64,000 nt of DNA, from assembly GCF_002278135.3 (NCBI RefSeq), contig NZ_CP029425.2, positions 6,734,001 through 6,798,000 on the forward strand, written 5' to 3'. The stretch comes from Bradyrhizobium ottawaense (GTDB taxonomy: Bacteria; Pseudomonadota; Alphaproteobacteria; Rhizobiales; Xanthobacteraceae). This document shows, one piece after another, positions 37,938 through 48,069 of this stretch (position 1 is the first letter of the stretch; each line of letters opens with the position of its first letter). The notes under the pieces were generated by a model. That model had not been told where the DNA came from, searched no databases, and saw only the letters and a list, made by a program, of their open reading frames with translations. Position numbers and translations under genes: made by a program.

Positions 37938-37945
<8 letters not shown>
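35921..37945 (-). CDS. Cache-domain sensor histidine kinase
   Basis: This 674-residue membrane kinase has a helix at about 20-42 and a large periplasmic double-Cache-like region (about 50-330, including LGTRVSAAVRSAV and NDWYISAYEPLVDSYGKRVGMLYVGF). A second helix at about 335-355 is followed by HAMP, a coiled coil, a HisKA domain with His463 in EITAGVAHEINNP, and an HATPase with NLIVNAIHAM, DTGIGM and GTGLGLSIS. Its start overlaps the response-regulator stop by eight bases. Cache sensors often bind small carboxylates; oxalate or formate would suit the carrier gene next to it. Confidence 0.92.
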
Positions 37946-39371
<1,426 letters not shown>

Positions 39372-39388
39372 GCCCGACGTCTTTGAGA

Positions 39389-39463
39389 GTCTTGGGTTTG
39401 AGGGTCTTGGGATTGAGGGTCTTGGGATTGAGGGTCTTGGGTTTGAGAGACTTGGGTTTGAGC
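39389..39463. repeat. Five tandem 15-base repeats near the regulator start
   Basis: Units of the type GTCTTGGGATTGAGG occur five times with one to three changes each, and a partial copy precedes them. On the minus strand they stay in frame with the response regulator and would encode a pentapeptide repeat (NPRPS, IPRPS, IPRPS, NPRLS). They are either a variable N-terminal extension or part of the mRNA leader. Confidence 0.8.
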
Positions 39464-39566
39464 TCATGCACGGCACCAATCGGCGCCTTTCGCATTGCAG
39501 CGAAGTTCCGGCCGTGTCCCGCGCAGGCAACATAGTCAAACGTCGCCGCCGTGAATATTCGCCTTT

Positions 39567-39800
39567 CTACGGGGCGTCGCTCTTTTCGACCAGGAACACG
39601 ATGCGCGCCTCGTTGCGCTCGGTGATCTCGACCTTGTCGCCGGTCTCGCGGATCAGGTTCGGAATGTCAATCACCGACAAGGGATCGGTGCAGTGGACCT
39701 CGAGCTGATCGCCCGGCTGCAACGGCTTGAGCGCCTTGCGCGTCTTCAGGGCGGGCAGCGGGCATTTCAGTCCGGTGAGATCGAGCGTCGTTCTGGTCAT
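39567..39800 (-). CDS. TusA-family sulfur carrier protein
   Basis: This 77-residue protein has the TusA/SirA fold with the active Cys13 in the conserved CPLP motif (LDLTGLKCPLPALKTRKAL). The remainder (GDQLEVHCTDPLSVIDIP) fits the family length exactly. Members move persulfide sulfur, for tRNA thiolation or for molybdenum cofactor and FdhD-type sulfuration. It lies 45 bases after moeA in the same direction, which favours a role in cofactor sulfuration. Confidence 0.88.
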   Translation of the reverse strand: MTRTTLDLTGLKCPLPALKTRKALKPLQPGDQLEVHCTDPLSVIDIPNLIRETGDKVEITERNEARIVFLVEKSDAP

Positions 39801-39845
39801 GGGCGCAACATGGCGGGACCGATCGATGGCGTCAACGCAAGGCCG

Positions 39846-41102
39846 CTAGAGCAGATCGGCGTAGGACAAAAAGCCTACGTCCTGCCCTGGCTCGACGCCC
39901 GTGACGCTCTCACCGAGCTCGACGAGGCCGTCGGTCTCGACCAGCGAGGACAACAGCCCGGCTCCTTCGCGCGGGAACTTCACCGCCTCCAGCGTGCCGT
40001 CCTGCGCCCGCCGCAAGGAGACGCGAACATATTCGCGCCGGCCCGCCTTCTTCTTGTAGGTGAAAGCCGCCCGCATCGGGATCGGCAGAAGCGGCTCCGG
40101 CAGGCCGCCGGCGAGCGCCAGCACCGTCGGGCGCACGACATGGACGAAGGTCACGAAGCTCGCGACGGGATTGCCGGGCAATCCGATCAGCGGCGTGCCG
40201 TCGATAATGCCCATCGCCACGGGACGGCCAGGCTTGATCGCCATCCGCCACAGCACCAGCGAGCCGATGCTCTCGACCGCCGCCTTGACGTGGTCCTCCT
40301 CGCCGGTCGAGACGCCGCCGGTCGTGAGGATCAGGTCATGATCACCGGCCACCTGCTTCAAGCCATTCGCGAGCGAAGTCCGCTCGTCGCGCAAGATTCC
40401 GAGATCGCTGACCTCGCAGCCGAGCCGGCGCAGCATCGCCATCAGCATGAAGCGGTTGGAATCGAACAGTTGCGAGGCCGCGCGCGGCTCGCCGGGCGAG
40501 GCCAACTCGTCGCCGGTCGAGAACACCGCAACGCGAATGCGCCTGATGACGTCGAGACTGACAAGTCCGAACGCGGCGGCGAGCGCGACATGCTGCGGCC
40601 GCAAGCGCTGGCCGGCGCGCAGCGCAATGTGCCCCTTCGGGATGTCCTCGCCCGCGGGGCGGACATTGGCGCCGGGCTTCAGCCCCGGCGGCAGCACGAT
40701 CTTGCCGTCATCGTCGATGCGAACGTCCTCCTGCATGAAGACGGTTTCTGCATCCGGCGGCATCGGCGCGCCCGTGAAAATGCGTGCGGTATGGCCGGGC
40801 TTGATCGGCGCCTGCGCGAGGCCGCCGGCCTGGATGCGGCCATCGAGCGGGAACGCCCGCTCCGCGGCTTCAGGAATGTCGGCGTTGCGCATGGCGTAGC
40901 CGTCGACCGCCGAGTTGGTGAAGGGCGGCAGCGGCAGAGGCGCTGCGACATCGCGCGCCAGCACGCGCCCGTCCGCGTCGACCAGCGCCACCGTCTCCAG
41001 ATCGGCGATCGCGTTGACGCGCGTCGTGATGAGACCGACGGCCTCGTCGACCGACATCATCGGGCCGCCGAAGGCAAAGCAATCGTCCGACAGTTGCGCC
41101 AT
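39846..41102 (-). CDS. moeA: Molybdopterin molybdotransferase MoeA
   Basis: MoeA inserts molybdate into adenylated molybdopterin. The 418-residue protein shows the MoeA order: N-terminal DVAAPLPLPPFTNSAVDGYAM, RIFTGAPMPPDAETVFMQED, the MPT-binding domain with VAVFSTGDELASPGE and TTGGVSTGEEDHV, LPGNPVASFVTF, and a C-terminal beta domain. It starts nine bases after mobB. It is the most standard of three MoeA-type proteins in the window. Confidence 0.93.
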   Translation of the reverse strand: MAQLSDDCFAFGGPMMSVDEAVGLITTRVNAIADLETVALVDADGRVLARDVAAPLPLPPFTNSAVDGYAMRNADIPEAAERAFPLDGRIQAGGLAQAPIKPGHTARIFTGAPMPPDAETVFMQEDVRIDDDGKIVLPPGLKPGANVRPAGEDIPKGHIALRAGQRLRPQHVALAAAFGLVSLDVIRRIRVAVFSTGDELASPGEPRAASQLFDSNRFMLMAMLRRLGCEVSDLGILRDERTSLANGLKQVAGDHDLILTTGGVSTGEEDHVKAAVESIGSLVLWRMAIKPGRPVAMGIIDGTPLIGLPGNPVASFVTFVHVVRPTVLALAGGLPEPLLPIPMRAAFTYKKKAGRREYVRVSLRRAQDGTLEAVKFPREGAGLLSSLVETDGLVELGESVTGVEPGQDVGFLSYADLL

Positions 41103-41111
41103 GGTGCCTCG

Positions 41112-41639
41112 TCAGCGTATCGCGGCGCTTTTCGCCACCGCTTCTTCGACCGGCATCGCGGCGCGCAGCAGCAACGCCGCAGCTGCCGCGACATCGTCGA
41201 GATGGACAGTGGGCAGCCCCGTGTCAATGGCGGTATCGGCCGCGATCCCGGCGATCCCGGGATCGTCGGGAAACAGCAACGGCTTGCCATTCGCCGCGCG
41301 ATGCACCTCGATCTTGCGATGCGGCTCGCGCTTGAAGCCCTCGACCACGACGAGATCGACCGCGGAAAGCTTGCTCAGGAGCTCGGGCAGCCGCGGCTCC
41401 GCCGCCCCGCGCAGTTCGTGCATCAGGGCCCAGCGGTTTGACGAAGCAACCAGCACCTCGGCCGCGCCGGCCTCGCGATGGCGCCAGGAATCCTTGCCGG
41501 GGACATCGACGTCGAACTGGTGATGCGCATGCTTAATGACCGAGACGCGCAGCCCTTGCGCGTTGAAATGCGGGATCAGCCGCGTCAACAGCGTGGTCTT
41601 GCCCGCACCGCTCCAGCCTGCAAGGCCGATGACTTTCAT
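41112..41639 (-). CDS. mobB: Molybdopterin-guanine dinucleotide biosynthesis adaptor MobB
   Basis: This 175-residue GTPase-like protein has the Walker A sequence GLAGWSGAGKTTLLTRLIP and the basic loop VSVIKHAHHQFDVDVPGKDSWRHREAGA. It assists MobA in attaching GMP to the cofactor for DMSO-reductase-family enzymes such as formate dehydrogenase. It heads the mobB-moeA-tusA run. Confidence 0.92.
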   Translation of the reverse strand: MKVIGLAGWSGAGKTTLLTRLIPHFNAQGLRVSVIKHAHHQFDVDVPGKDSWRHREAGAAEVLVASSNRWALMHELRGAAEPRLPELLSKLSAVDLVVVEGFKREPHRKIEVHRAANGKPLLFPDDPGIAGIAADTAIDTGLPTVHLDDVAAAAALLLRAAMPVEEAVAKSAAIR

Positions 41640-41692
41640 TCCAGCTCCGTGTCCGCGAGCGACTTGGTTTTGGTGGAACCGCTATCCCTCCC

Positions 41693-41778
41693 CGTCATTG
41701 CGAGCGAAGCGAGGCAATCCAGACTGCTTCCACGGTGGCACTCTGGATTGCTCCGTCGCTTCGCTCCTCGCAATGACG
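41693..41778. repeat. Inverted dispersed repeat (CGTCATTGCGAG type)
   Basis: Arms at 41693-41723 and 41742-41778 are inverted copies (CGTCATTGCGAG...GCAATCCAGA) differing by small insertions. The sequence shares CGTCATTGCGAG with the start of the 28.57 kb element. It fills most of the mobB/fdhD gap. Confidence 0.75.
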
Positions 41779-41850
41779 AACGGAGGCATTTCGTTTTCCG
41801 TCAGCATGCTTATATCGGCTTGACCCGAATGTCATGCTAACCTCGCCGCC

Positions 41851-42741
41851 ATGATGAAGATCGACAAAGCCCCCGTGCCCCTGATCGTCCCTGACACGGC
41901 CGACCCGCGCCTGACCCAGAGCGTGGCCGGGACCGACCAGACCGGCGCCAGGGTCGAGATCAAGGTGCCGATGGAGCGGCCGCTGACGCTCTACCTGAAT
42001 TCCCAGGAGATCGTCACCATGATGACGATCGGCGATTACCCCGAATATCTGGCGCTCGGCTACCTGCTGAACCAGAACATGTTGAAATATAATGACGTGG
42101 TCACGGAGGTCGAATACGACGACGACCTCCAGGTGGTCGTGGTGCGCACCACGCACCACACCGATTTCGAGGCCAAGCTGAAGAAGCGCACGCAGACCTC
42201 GGGCTGTGCGCAGGGCACCGCCTTCGGCGATCTGCTCGAGGCGGTCGAAAGCGTCGCACTGCCGAAGGCCGAGCTACGCACCTCCTGGCTTTACCAGATG
42301 ACGCAGACCATCAACACGATGCCCTCGCTCTATCTGGAGGCCGGGGCGATCCACGGCTGTGTGCTGTGCAAGGAAGGCACCCCGCTTTGCTACACCGAAG
42401 ACGTCGGCCGCCACAACGCCGTCGACAAGATCGCGGGCTGGATGTACCGCCACGGTGTCGATGCTAGCGACAAGATCCTCTACACCACGGGGCGGCTCAC
42501 CTCGGAGATGGTGATCAAGACGGTCCGCATGGGAATTCCGATCCTGGTGTCGCGCTCCGGCTTCACCGCCTGGGGCGTCGATCTCGCAAGACAGGTCGGG
42601 CTGACGCTGGTCGGACGCACCCGCGGCAAACGCTTCATCGTCCTCGCGGGCGAGGAACGCATCGTCTACGACCAGGACCTCGCTTACGTCGAGGAAGAGT
42701 CGGCGAAGCACAAGCGCAAGGGTGAAGCTGGTGACGACTGA
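41851..42741 (+). CDS. fdhD: Formate dehydrogenase sulfurtransferase FdhD, variant
   Basis: FdhD carries sulfur from a cysteine desulfurase to the bis-MGD cofactor of formate dehydrogenase. The 296-residue protein has the family core ([58 protein letters not shown]). The CxxC loop known from E. coli is here SGCAQGTAF, with only Cys119, while Cys170, 173 and 180 occur in [14 protein letters not shown] before the EDVGRHN motif. It overlaps mobA by 20 bases. Confidence 0.92.
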   Translation: MMKIDKAPVPLIVPDTADPRLTQSVAGTDQTGARVEIKVPMERPLTLYLNSQEIVTMMTIGDYPEYLALGYLLNQNMLKYNDVVTEVEYDDDLQVVVVRTTHHTDFEAKLKKRTQTSGCAQGTAFGDLLEAVESVALPKAELRTSWLYQMTQTINTMPSLYLEAGAIHGCVLCKEGTPLCYTEDVGRHNAVDKIAGWMYRHGVDASDKILYTTGRLTSEMVIKTVRMGIPILVSRSGFTAWGVDLARQVGLTLVGRTRGKRFIVLAGEERIVYDQDLAYVEEESAKHKRKGEAGDD

Positions 42742-43363
42742 GAGTTTGCCGACGCAAGGCGTGCTGCTCGCCGGCGGCCTGGCGCGGCGCATGGGCGGTG
42801 GCGACAAGCCGATGCGCACGATCGGCGGCCGCACCATCCTTGAGCGCGTGATCGCGCGCCTTTCGCCCCAGTGCAGCGGACTGATCCTCAACGCGAATGG
42901 CGATCCCGCGCGCTTTGCCGCGTTCGGCCTGCAGGTCGTCGCCGACGACGTGCCCGGCTTTCCCGGTCCGCTCGCCGGCATCCTCGCCGCGCTCGACTGG
43001 ACCGCGGCGAACCGGCCGGGCGTCGAATGGGTGCTCAGCGCCGCCGGCGACTGCCCGTTCCTGCCGCGCGATCTGGTCGCGCGCCTGCATGAAGCGCGAA
43101 AACGGGAGAACGCTCAGCTCGCGGTGGCGGCATCAGGCGAGCAGTCCCATCCCGTGATCGGCCTGTGGCGCGTCGGCTTGCGCGACGAACTCAGGCACGC
43201 ACTGGTCGTCGAGGACCTCCGCAAGATCGACCGTTGGACCGCGCGCTATCCGCTCGCGACGGTGACGTGGCCAACCGAGCCGCTAGATCCGTTCTTCAAC
43301 GCCAATACGGTCGAGGATATCGCCGAGGCCGAACGGCTGGCGGCGCTGGATGATGCATCCTAA
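42722..43363 (+). CDS. mobA: Molybdenum cofactor guanylyltransferase MobA
   Basis: MobA joins GMP to molybdopterin to give MGD. The 213-residue protein has the nucleotide-binding start [20 protein letters not shown], the metal-binding segment [13 protein letters not shown] and a C-terminal [20 protein letters not shown]. The start is GTG at 42722, or GTG at 42731, both inside the end of fdhD. Overlap implies translational coupling to fdhD. Confidence 0.92.
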   Translation: MKLVTTESLPTQGVLLAGGLARRMGGGDKPMRTIGGRTILERVIARLSPQCSGLILNANGDPARFAAFGLQVVADDVPGFPGPLAGILAALDWTAANRPGVEWVLSAAGDCPFLPRDLVARLHEARKRENAQLAVAASGEQSHPVIGLWRVGLRDELRHALVVEDLRKIDRWTARYPLATVTWPTEPLDPFFNANTVEDIAEAERLAALDDAS

Positions 43364-43454
43364 TGCGTTGCCTGTTCATGGCCTTGAGCTCCTGGCTATG
43401 AACCGGACCTAAGAAGCGAACGACCAATGATTGGGACGTTGCCCCGGATGAGCC

Positions 43455-43685
43455 ATGGCCGACTCGCTCTTGGAAGTCATTTTCGATGTTGTCGATATCG
43501 CGTTCGATGTTTCGGACGCAATCGATCGCACGAAGCAGCTGGGCAAGCCTGACACCGTGGAAGTCCCGCCGGACCCGAAACCGTTGTCGGCCGCCGCCCA
43601 GCGTGCGCTCGCCGAAGCCGAGGAACGGGAGCGCAAACGCGGTCAGTCCGATCAAGCCGCCAGCCGCACCGACCAGGCATCGTAG
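43455..43685 (+). CDS. Small acidic-helical protein of unknown function
   Basis: A 76-residue frame begins MADSLLEVIFDVVDIAFDVSD and ends in a charged, helical stretch (RALAEAEERERKRGQ). I do not recognise it. The first half is amphipathic, rich in Asp and hydrophobic residues; the second is likely a coiled helix. No strong ribosome site precedes it. Codon use is in keeping with the neighbours. It could be a real small gene downstream of mobA or a chance frame. Confidence 0.5.
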   Translation: MADSLLEVIFDVVDIAFDVSDAIDRTKQLGKPDTVEVPPDPKPLSAAAQRALAEAEERERKRGQSDQAASRTDQAS

Positions 43686-43756
43686 CTGCAGACCCAGCCG
43701 GTATCAGTCCGCTCCTTCAGCCGAATATTTGATGCGCGAGGTCTTCTGCACCGTCG

Positions 43757-45718
43757 CTACGCAGGCCGGAATCCCGCCCGCTCCAGCGCGGCGCGCGCCT
43801 CATTCGAGCCAAGCGCATCGAGAAACGCCTGCACCGCCGGCCGGTCCTTGCGCGCCGTGACCAGCGCGAAGTCATAATGCTCTTCCGCGAACGGAATGAA
43901 ACCGAGGCCGGCCGCTTGGGCGACCGGCGCAATGGTCATGCCCCAGTCGGCACGGTGCTGCGCAACAGCTGCCGCAACTGCATTGTGCGACCGCGGCTGG
44001 TTCCAGTAGCCTTCCGGGCGCGCACCGCCGAGCAGCCGGTCGATCAGGATGCGCGTGCCGGCGCCCTGGTTGCGGTTGACCATGATGCAGGCGGGATCAG
44101 CGAGCGCCGCCGCGACGGCCTCCTTCGCACCGAGGCCCTTGAAACGCCTGTCGTCCGTGCGGAAGACGATGCCCTGCATCCGACGCCAGCCCGGTACGAG
44201 CTCGAGCCCCTCGACGAGATAGGGCGAGTTGTAGGTCTCGCTCTTGTCATCGAACAGATGGATCGGCGCCAAATCGCATTCACCGCGCTTTGCGGCCGCG
44301 AGTCCACCGAGGCTGCCGACGGCAATCGAGCGCACGGCCAGGCCGGCATGCGCGAGCTGGGCGGTGACGAGATCGAGGCCGGTGCAATGGCTGCCGACGA
44401 TGACGAGATCGGGCACGCGCACATGCGGCGTGAACAGCGTCACCTCGGTTTCAGTTCCGGCCGGCATCTGGTCGGCGAGCGCATCAATGCGCAAAAAGCC
44501 ATCAGCCTGCGCGAAGGACGTGACCGCACCAGACCCTTTGCCGGAGGGGTAGGCGATCAGACCGTCCCTGCCCTCGACCAGCGACACCATGACGAACTCG
44601 GTGCGGCCGAGCTCGGACGCAATGCGCACCGGCACGGTCGCGTTCACCTTGGCATCCGAGCGCGGCGGCAAGCCAGCCAGCTTGCGCAGCACCGGCACGA
44701 CCATGTCGTGGAAGGTAAACATCGCCGAGGTCGGAAAGCCCGGCAGGATCACCACCGGCTTGCCGTCGCACACCGCAAGGCACAAAGGCTTGCCGGGCTT
44801 GAGCGCAACGCCATGCGCGATGATGCCGGGCTGGCCGAGCCGGCCGATGATGCGATGCGACAAGTCGCCCGCGCCTTTCGAGGTGCCGCCCGACAGGACC
44901 AGCATGTCGGATTCGGCGAGCGCGCGGCGCATGGCGGATTCGAGTTTCGCCTCATCGTCCGGAATGGCGCCGAGGAAGATCGCCTCGCCGCCATTCTCGT
45001 CGATCGCAGCGGTGACGATGGCGCCGTTGGTGTCGTAGATCGCGGCGGGCGGAAGAGCCCCGCCGGGTTGGACCAGCTCGTCACCGGTGGAGATCACGGC
45101 GACACGCGGCCTCCGCGCGACGGTCACCCCGGCGACGCCGCACGCGGCCAGCATGCCGATCTCGCGCGAGCCGATGATGGTGCCGGCACGCAGCAGCGCC
45201 TCGCCGCGCGCAATGTCGGATCCGGCGTACGACACGAATTGCCCGGGCGAGACCGCCCGACGCACGTCGATCGCATCAAGGCCAACCGGCTGGGTGTGCT
45301 CGACCATGACGACCGCGTCGGCGCCACGCGGCAACGGACCGCCGGTGGCGATCGGCGTTGCGGTTCCCGCTGCCACCTGGAGCGTCGGCGCGGTGCCGCA
45401 GTGGATGGTCTCGCCGTTCAGCGTGAGGCGCCGAGGAGCGCCTTCGCCAGCCGCCGCAAGGTCTGCCGAGCGCACGGCAAAACCGTCGACATTGGAGCGA
45501 TCGAAAGGGGGAACGTCGATCGGCGCAGTGATGTCTTCAGCGAGCGCCACGCCGAGCGCATCGCCGAGCTTGCGCTTTTCGCTCGGAACGGCGCGCGGGA
45601 ACAACGCGGCCTCGAAGCGCGCCAGGGCCTCCTCGCGCGAGAGGATCTTGAGGAACTGCTCCTGTTCGAGCGCGCTGCGGATTTGCGATTGCGGGTTCAT
45701 CGACATGCCAAAACCCAT
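43757..45718 (-). CDS. MoeA fused to a PBP-like molybdate/tungstate-binding domain
   Basis: This 653-residue protein joins a full MoeA (about 15-410: PPFDRSNVDGFAVRSADL, GGPLPRGADAVVMVEHTQP, VISTGDELVQPGG, LSGGTSKGAGDLSHR, LPGFPTSAMFTFHDMVVP) to a C-terminal periplasmic-binding-protein-like domain (about 425-653, with NRNQGAGTRILIDRLL and SHNAVAAAVAQHRADWG). The same fusion is known in archaea and some bacteria. It starts one base after the second moeA-like gene ends. The extra domain lacks a signal peptide, so it would sense or deliver the oxyanion inside the cell. Confidence 0.9.
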   Translation of the reverse strand: MGFGMSMNPQSQIRSALEQEQFLKILSREEALARFEAALFPRAVPSEKRKLGDALGVALAEDITAPIDVPPFDRSNVDGFAVRSADLAAAGEGAPRRLTLNGETIHCGTAPTLQVAAGTATPIATGGPLPRGADAVVMVEHTQPVGLDAIDVRRAVSPGQFVSYAGSDIARGEALLRAGTIIGSREIGMLAACGVAGVTVARRPRVAVISTGDELVQPGGALPPAAIYDTNGAIVTAAIDENGGEAIFLGAIPDDEAKLESAMRRALAESDMLVLSGGTSKGAGDLSHRIIGRLGQPGIIAHGVALKPGKPLCLAVCDGKPVVILPGFPTSAMFTFHDMVVPVLRKLAGLPPRSDAKVNATVPVRIASELGRTEFVMVSLVEGRDGLIAYPSGKGSGAVTSFAQADGFLRIDALADQMPAGTETEVTLFTPHVRVPDLVIVGSHCTGLDLVTAQLAHAGLAVRSIAVGSLGGLAAAKRGECDLAPIHLFDDKSETYNSPYLVEGLELVPGWRRMQGIVFRTDDRRFKGLGAKEAVAAALADPACIMVNRNQGAGTRILIDRLLGGARPEGYWNQPRSHNAVAAAVAQHRADWGMTIAPVAQAAGLGFIPFAEEHYDFALVTARKDRPAVQAFLDALGSNEARAALERAGFRPA

Positions 45719-45719
45719 A

Positions 45720-46826
45720 TCATTCCCACATTAGATAGGCATCGACCGGCACGCCTGCCGCAAATCCCTCGTGGCTGTCAGGAATGAGCAGCCATGCATC
45801 CGCACCGGCAATGGCCTGGAGCGGCCATTCGCCCACGGCGAGCGGCGTCCAGCCGTGATGTTCCCTGGCCAGCAAAGCGATCTCGACGATGCCGACGCTG
45901 GACGCGATTTTTCGCGCAAGCGGCAGGCTCACCTGCCGGCGCGGCCGGCGCAGCGATAATCGGTCGATGAGCGGAAGCACGAGCGCGAGCCACACCGCCA
46001 GCGCATGATCCGGCGAGCCCGGCAAGGCGACGACGGGAACCTTTCCGAGCTTCGCGACCGCGGCGGTACGCCCGGGCTGAAGCGCAAGACCGTGGGCGAT
46101 CACATGACCACGCTGAGCCAGCGCGGCGACGGCCGCATCGCCGCGGCCAACTCCGCTGCCGCCGACCGTCAGGATCAGATCGCAAGAGGATATATCCAGC
46201 GCATCGGCAATCGACACCGCATCACGCGCGCCGGCCTCATGCGTCTTCACATCCACTCCCGCGGCGCCCGCGATCGCGGCGATCATATGCATCGTTGCCG
46301 TTGCACCCGGCACGTTGACGATGCTCAGCCGGGGCCGACGCACGCCGAGCTTGTCCAAGCCGGCAACGCGCGCGAGCAGCAGATCGGCCGCGGCGACCGG
46401 TTGGCCCTCGGCGCCGGCCGGCGTGCGCGCCGCGATGTCGCTGCCGCCACGCCTGACGCCCTGCCCCGGCACGCCCTCCGCCAGCACCTGCACGAGCGGC
46501 CCCGATGGATCGACCGCGTCGGCATCGAGTACACAGTCGCAGCCGTCGGGCATCGCGTCACCGGCTTCGACCCACACGGGCGCTTGTGTCAACGGCAGCG
46601 GCGAATAAGAGGACGCGCCGACGAGATCGTTGGCGCAGAGCGCCCAGCCGTCCGCGGCGGCGATGTCGTGATGCGGATGGGCCGCAAGCAGCGGCGTGCC
46701 CGCCGCGATGCAGCCGGCCGCTTCGCTCAGCGGCAACTCCACCGGTGCGAGCGGTTCAAGCCCGCTCAGCAACGCGGCGAGCGCGGTGTCGAGCGGGGTC
46801 AGCGATGGCGGCAGGCGCTGGGTCAT
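45720..46826 (-). CDS. MoeA-like molybdopterin-binding protein (divergent)
   Basis: This 368-residue MoeA paralogue starts at ATG 46826. It retains the general outline: AAADGWALCANDL, VWVEAGDAMPDGCDCVLDADAV, DLILTVGGSGVGRGDAAVAAL and VALPGSPDHALAVW. It differs from MoeA in several conserved turns (GGSGVG for GG(V/T)S.G, GSPDHA for GNPVA). It may be a non-catalytic or tungstate-selective form. It is 54 bases after the TupA-like gene and one base before the MoeA-PBP fusion. Confidence 0.82.
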   Translation of the reverse strand: MTQRLPPSLTPLDTALAALLSGLEPLAPVELPLSEAAGCIAAGTPLLAAHPHHDIAAADGWALCANDLVGASSYSPLPLTQAPVWVEAGDAMPDGCDCVLDADAVDPSGPLVQVLAEGVPGQGVRRGGSDIAARTPAGAEGQPVAAADLLLARVAGLDKLGVRRPRLSIVNVPGATATMHMIAAIAGAAGVDVKTHEAGARDAVSIADALDISSCDLILTVGGSGVGRGDAAVAALAQRGHVIAHGLALQPGRTAAVAKLGKVPVVALPGSPDHALAVWLALVLPLIDRLSLRRPRRQVSLPLARKIASSVGIVEIALLAREHHGWTPLAVGEWPLQAIAGADAWLLIPDSHEGFAAGVPVDAYLMWE

Positions 46827-46880
46827 GCGCCATGGTGGACCATGCATCGCCCGGTTTGGCAACCACCGGCGATACCGCCG

Positions 46881-47708
46881 TCAACCGCCCGACCTATCCG
46901 CATTGGGGAAGAATAGCTGCTGCCCGTCGACCTTGTAGCCTGCGATCGCCGTCTGCCCCTCCGGCGAGGTCAGCCAATCGATGAAGGTCTGCGCGAGATC
47001 CTTCTTCACGTTCGGAAACTTCTCGGGGTTCACCAGCATCACGCCGTACTGATTGAGCAACCGCCGGTCGCCTTCGACGACGATATCGAGATCGCCGCGA
47101 TCCCTGAAGGCGATCCAACTGCCGCGATCCGACAGCACATAAGCACTGGCGGCGCGCGCGGCGTCGAGCGCCGAGGCCATGCCCTGCCCGGCCTCGCGAT
47201 ACCAGGCGCCCTTGGCCCCGGCGATGTCGATGCCGGCGACGATCCAGAGCGCCAGCTCCGCAGCATGCGTGCCCGACCGATCGCCGCGCGTCACGAACGG
47301 CGCGCCCTTGGCCTCGATCGCCTTCAGCGCCGTCGCGATATCCTTGCCCTTGACGCCGGCGGGATCGTTCTTCGGCCCGATCAGCACATAGTCATTGTAC
47401 ATCACGTCGAAACGCTTCACGCCAAACCCGTCGGCGACGAATTTCTCCTCCTGCGGTCGCGCATGCATCAGCACGACGTCCGCCTCGCCTCTTCGCGGCC
47501 CGTCGAGCACCTCGTCGGCGCGCCGCGCGATCACCGTCACGTCGACGCCGGTCTTGTCGCGGAAGATCGGAAGCAGATAGTCGAGCAGACCGGACTCCTG
47601 CGTCGATGCGGTCGAGGCCAGCACGATTGCGCGGTCTTCCGCGGACGAGGCCGCAACGCCCGCGGTGAGGCCGCAGAAGAGCGCGAATGCAGCGGACAGG
47701 CGGCCCAT
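46881..47708 (-). CDS. TupA-like tungstate-binding periplasmic protein
   Basis: This 275-residue secreted protein starts at ATG 47708 with a signal peptide (MGRLSAAFALFCGLTAGVAA). The mature start IVLASTASTQESGLLDYLLPIF is close to the TTTS...SGLLDxLLP signature of TupA, which binds tungstate very tightly. VIARRADEVLDGPRRGEADVVLMHARP and FVTRGDRSGTHAAELALW are also family-like. No tupB or tupC transporter gene adjoins it; it leads an operon of two MoeA-like genes. Tungstate over molybdate is inferred from the motif. Confidence 0.85.
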   Translation of the reverse strand: MGRLSAAFALFCGLTAGVAASSAEDRAIVLASTASTQESGLLDYLLPIFRDKTGVDVTVIARRADEVLDGPRRGEADVVLMHARPQEEKFVADGFGVKRFDVMYNDYVLIGPKNDPAGVKGKDIATALKAIEAKGAPFVTRGDRSGTHAAELALWIVAGIDIAGAKGAWYREAGQGMASALDAARAASAYVLSDRGSWIAFRDRGDLDIVVEGDRRLLNQYGVMLVNPEKFPNVKKDLAQTFIDWLTSPEGQTAIAGYKVDGQQLFFPNADRSGG

Positions 47709-47733
47709 GATCAGGTTCCCATTGGCTATGACG

Positions 47734-47751
47734 CGATCATGATGATGATCG
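47734..47751. promoter_or_regulatory. Palindrome CGATCAT-N4-ATGATCG before the tup-like gene
   Basis: Seven-base perfect arms around GATG end 26 bases before the tupA-like ATG. The position suits an operator that blocks or helps translation or late promoter steps. The adjacent HTH-PBP regulator is the natural candidate protein. Confidence 0.45.
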
Positions 47752-47894
47752 ATTGCGCCGCACTCGTGACGTGTTTGCGCGCTGCGACGCCCCATGCGAA
47801 CAACAACAGATAGAATTTAAATCAAGCCACTACCGGCGGCAGGGCTTGGACCTAAGGCGGCAATCGCGCGGCTCGGGAAATTTCGGCAACGCAG

Positions 47895-47908
47895 ATCGGC
47901 ATGCCGAT
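47895..47908. promoter_or_regulatory. 14-base perfect palindrome ATCGGCATGCCGAT
   Basis: It lies in the middle of the divergent gap, about 190 bases from the tup-like gene and 160 from the regulator. Symmetry and position make it a candidate shared operator. GC-rich short palindromes can also arise by chance. Confidence 0.4.
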
Positions 47909-48069
47909 TGCCATCGCAGGATCGTTCACCAAAGCAAAAGACGCGCGTGAGGATGTGTTGCAAAGCAGCGAGATGATCAGGCATGGTCCCGGCGGACGAG
48001 AACTTGAAATGCAGAATTCCACCTGCGTCGAACGTCAAAAAGAAGCAAGAATTTGCATAGGAATGCAGG

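Larger units (their letters stand above)
47709..48069. other. 361-base divergent region, tup-like operon / HTH-PBP regulator
   Basis: No gene is supported. It contains two palindromes listed separately and an AT-rich stretch (AATTTAAAT near 47816) that could be a promoter. A GCAT-AGGA-ATGC repeat overlaps the ribosome site of the rightward regulator (about 48056-48067), a possible autoregulatory site. Confidence 0.5.

Noticed and set aside
43877..45787. 636-codon frame antisense to the MoeA-PBP fusion
   Set aside because: Shadow of the real gene; repetitive charged composition.
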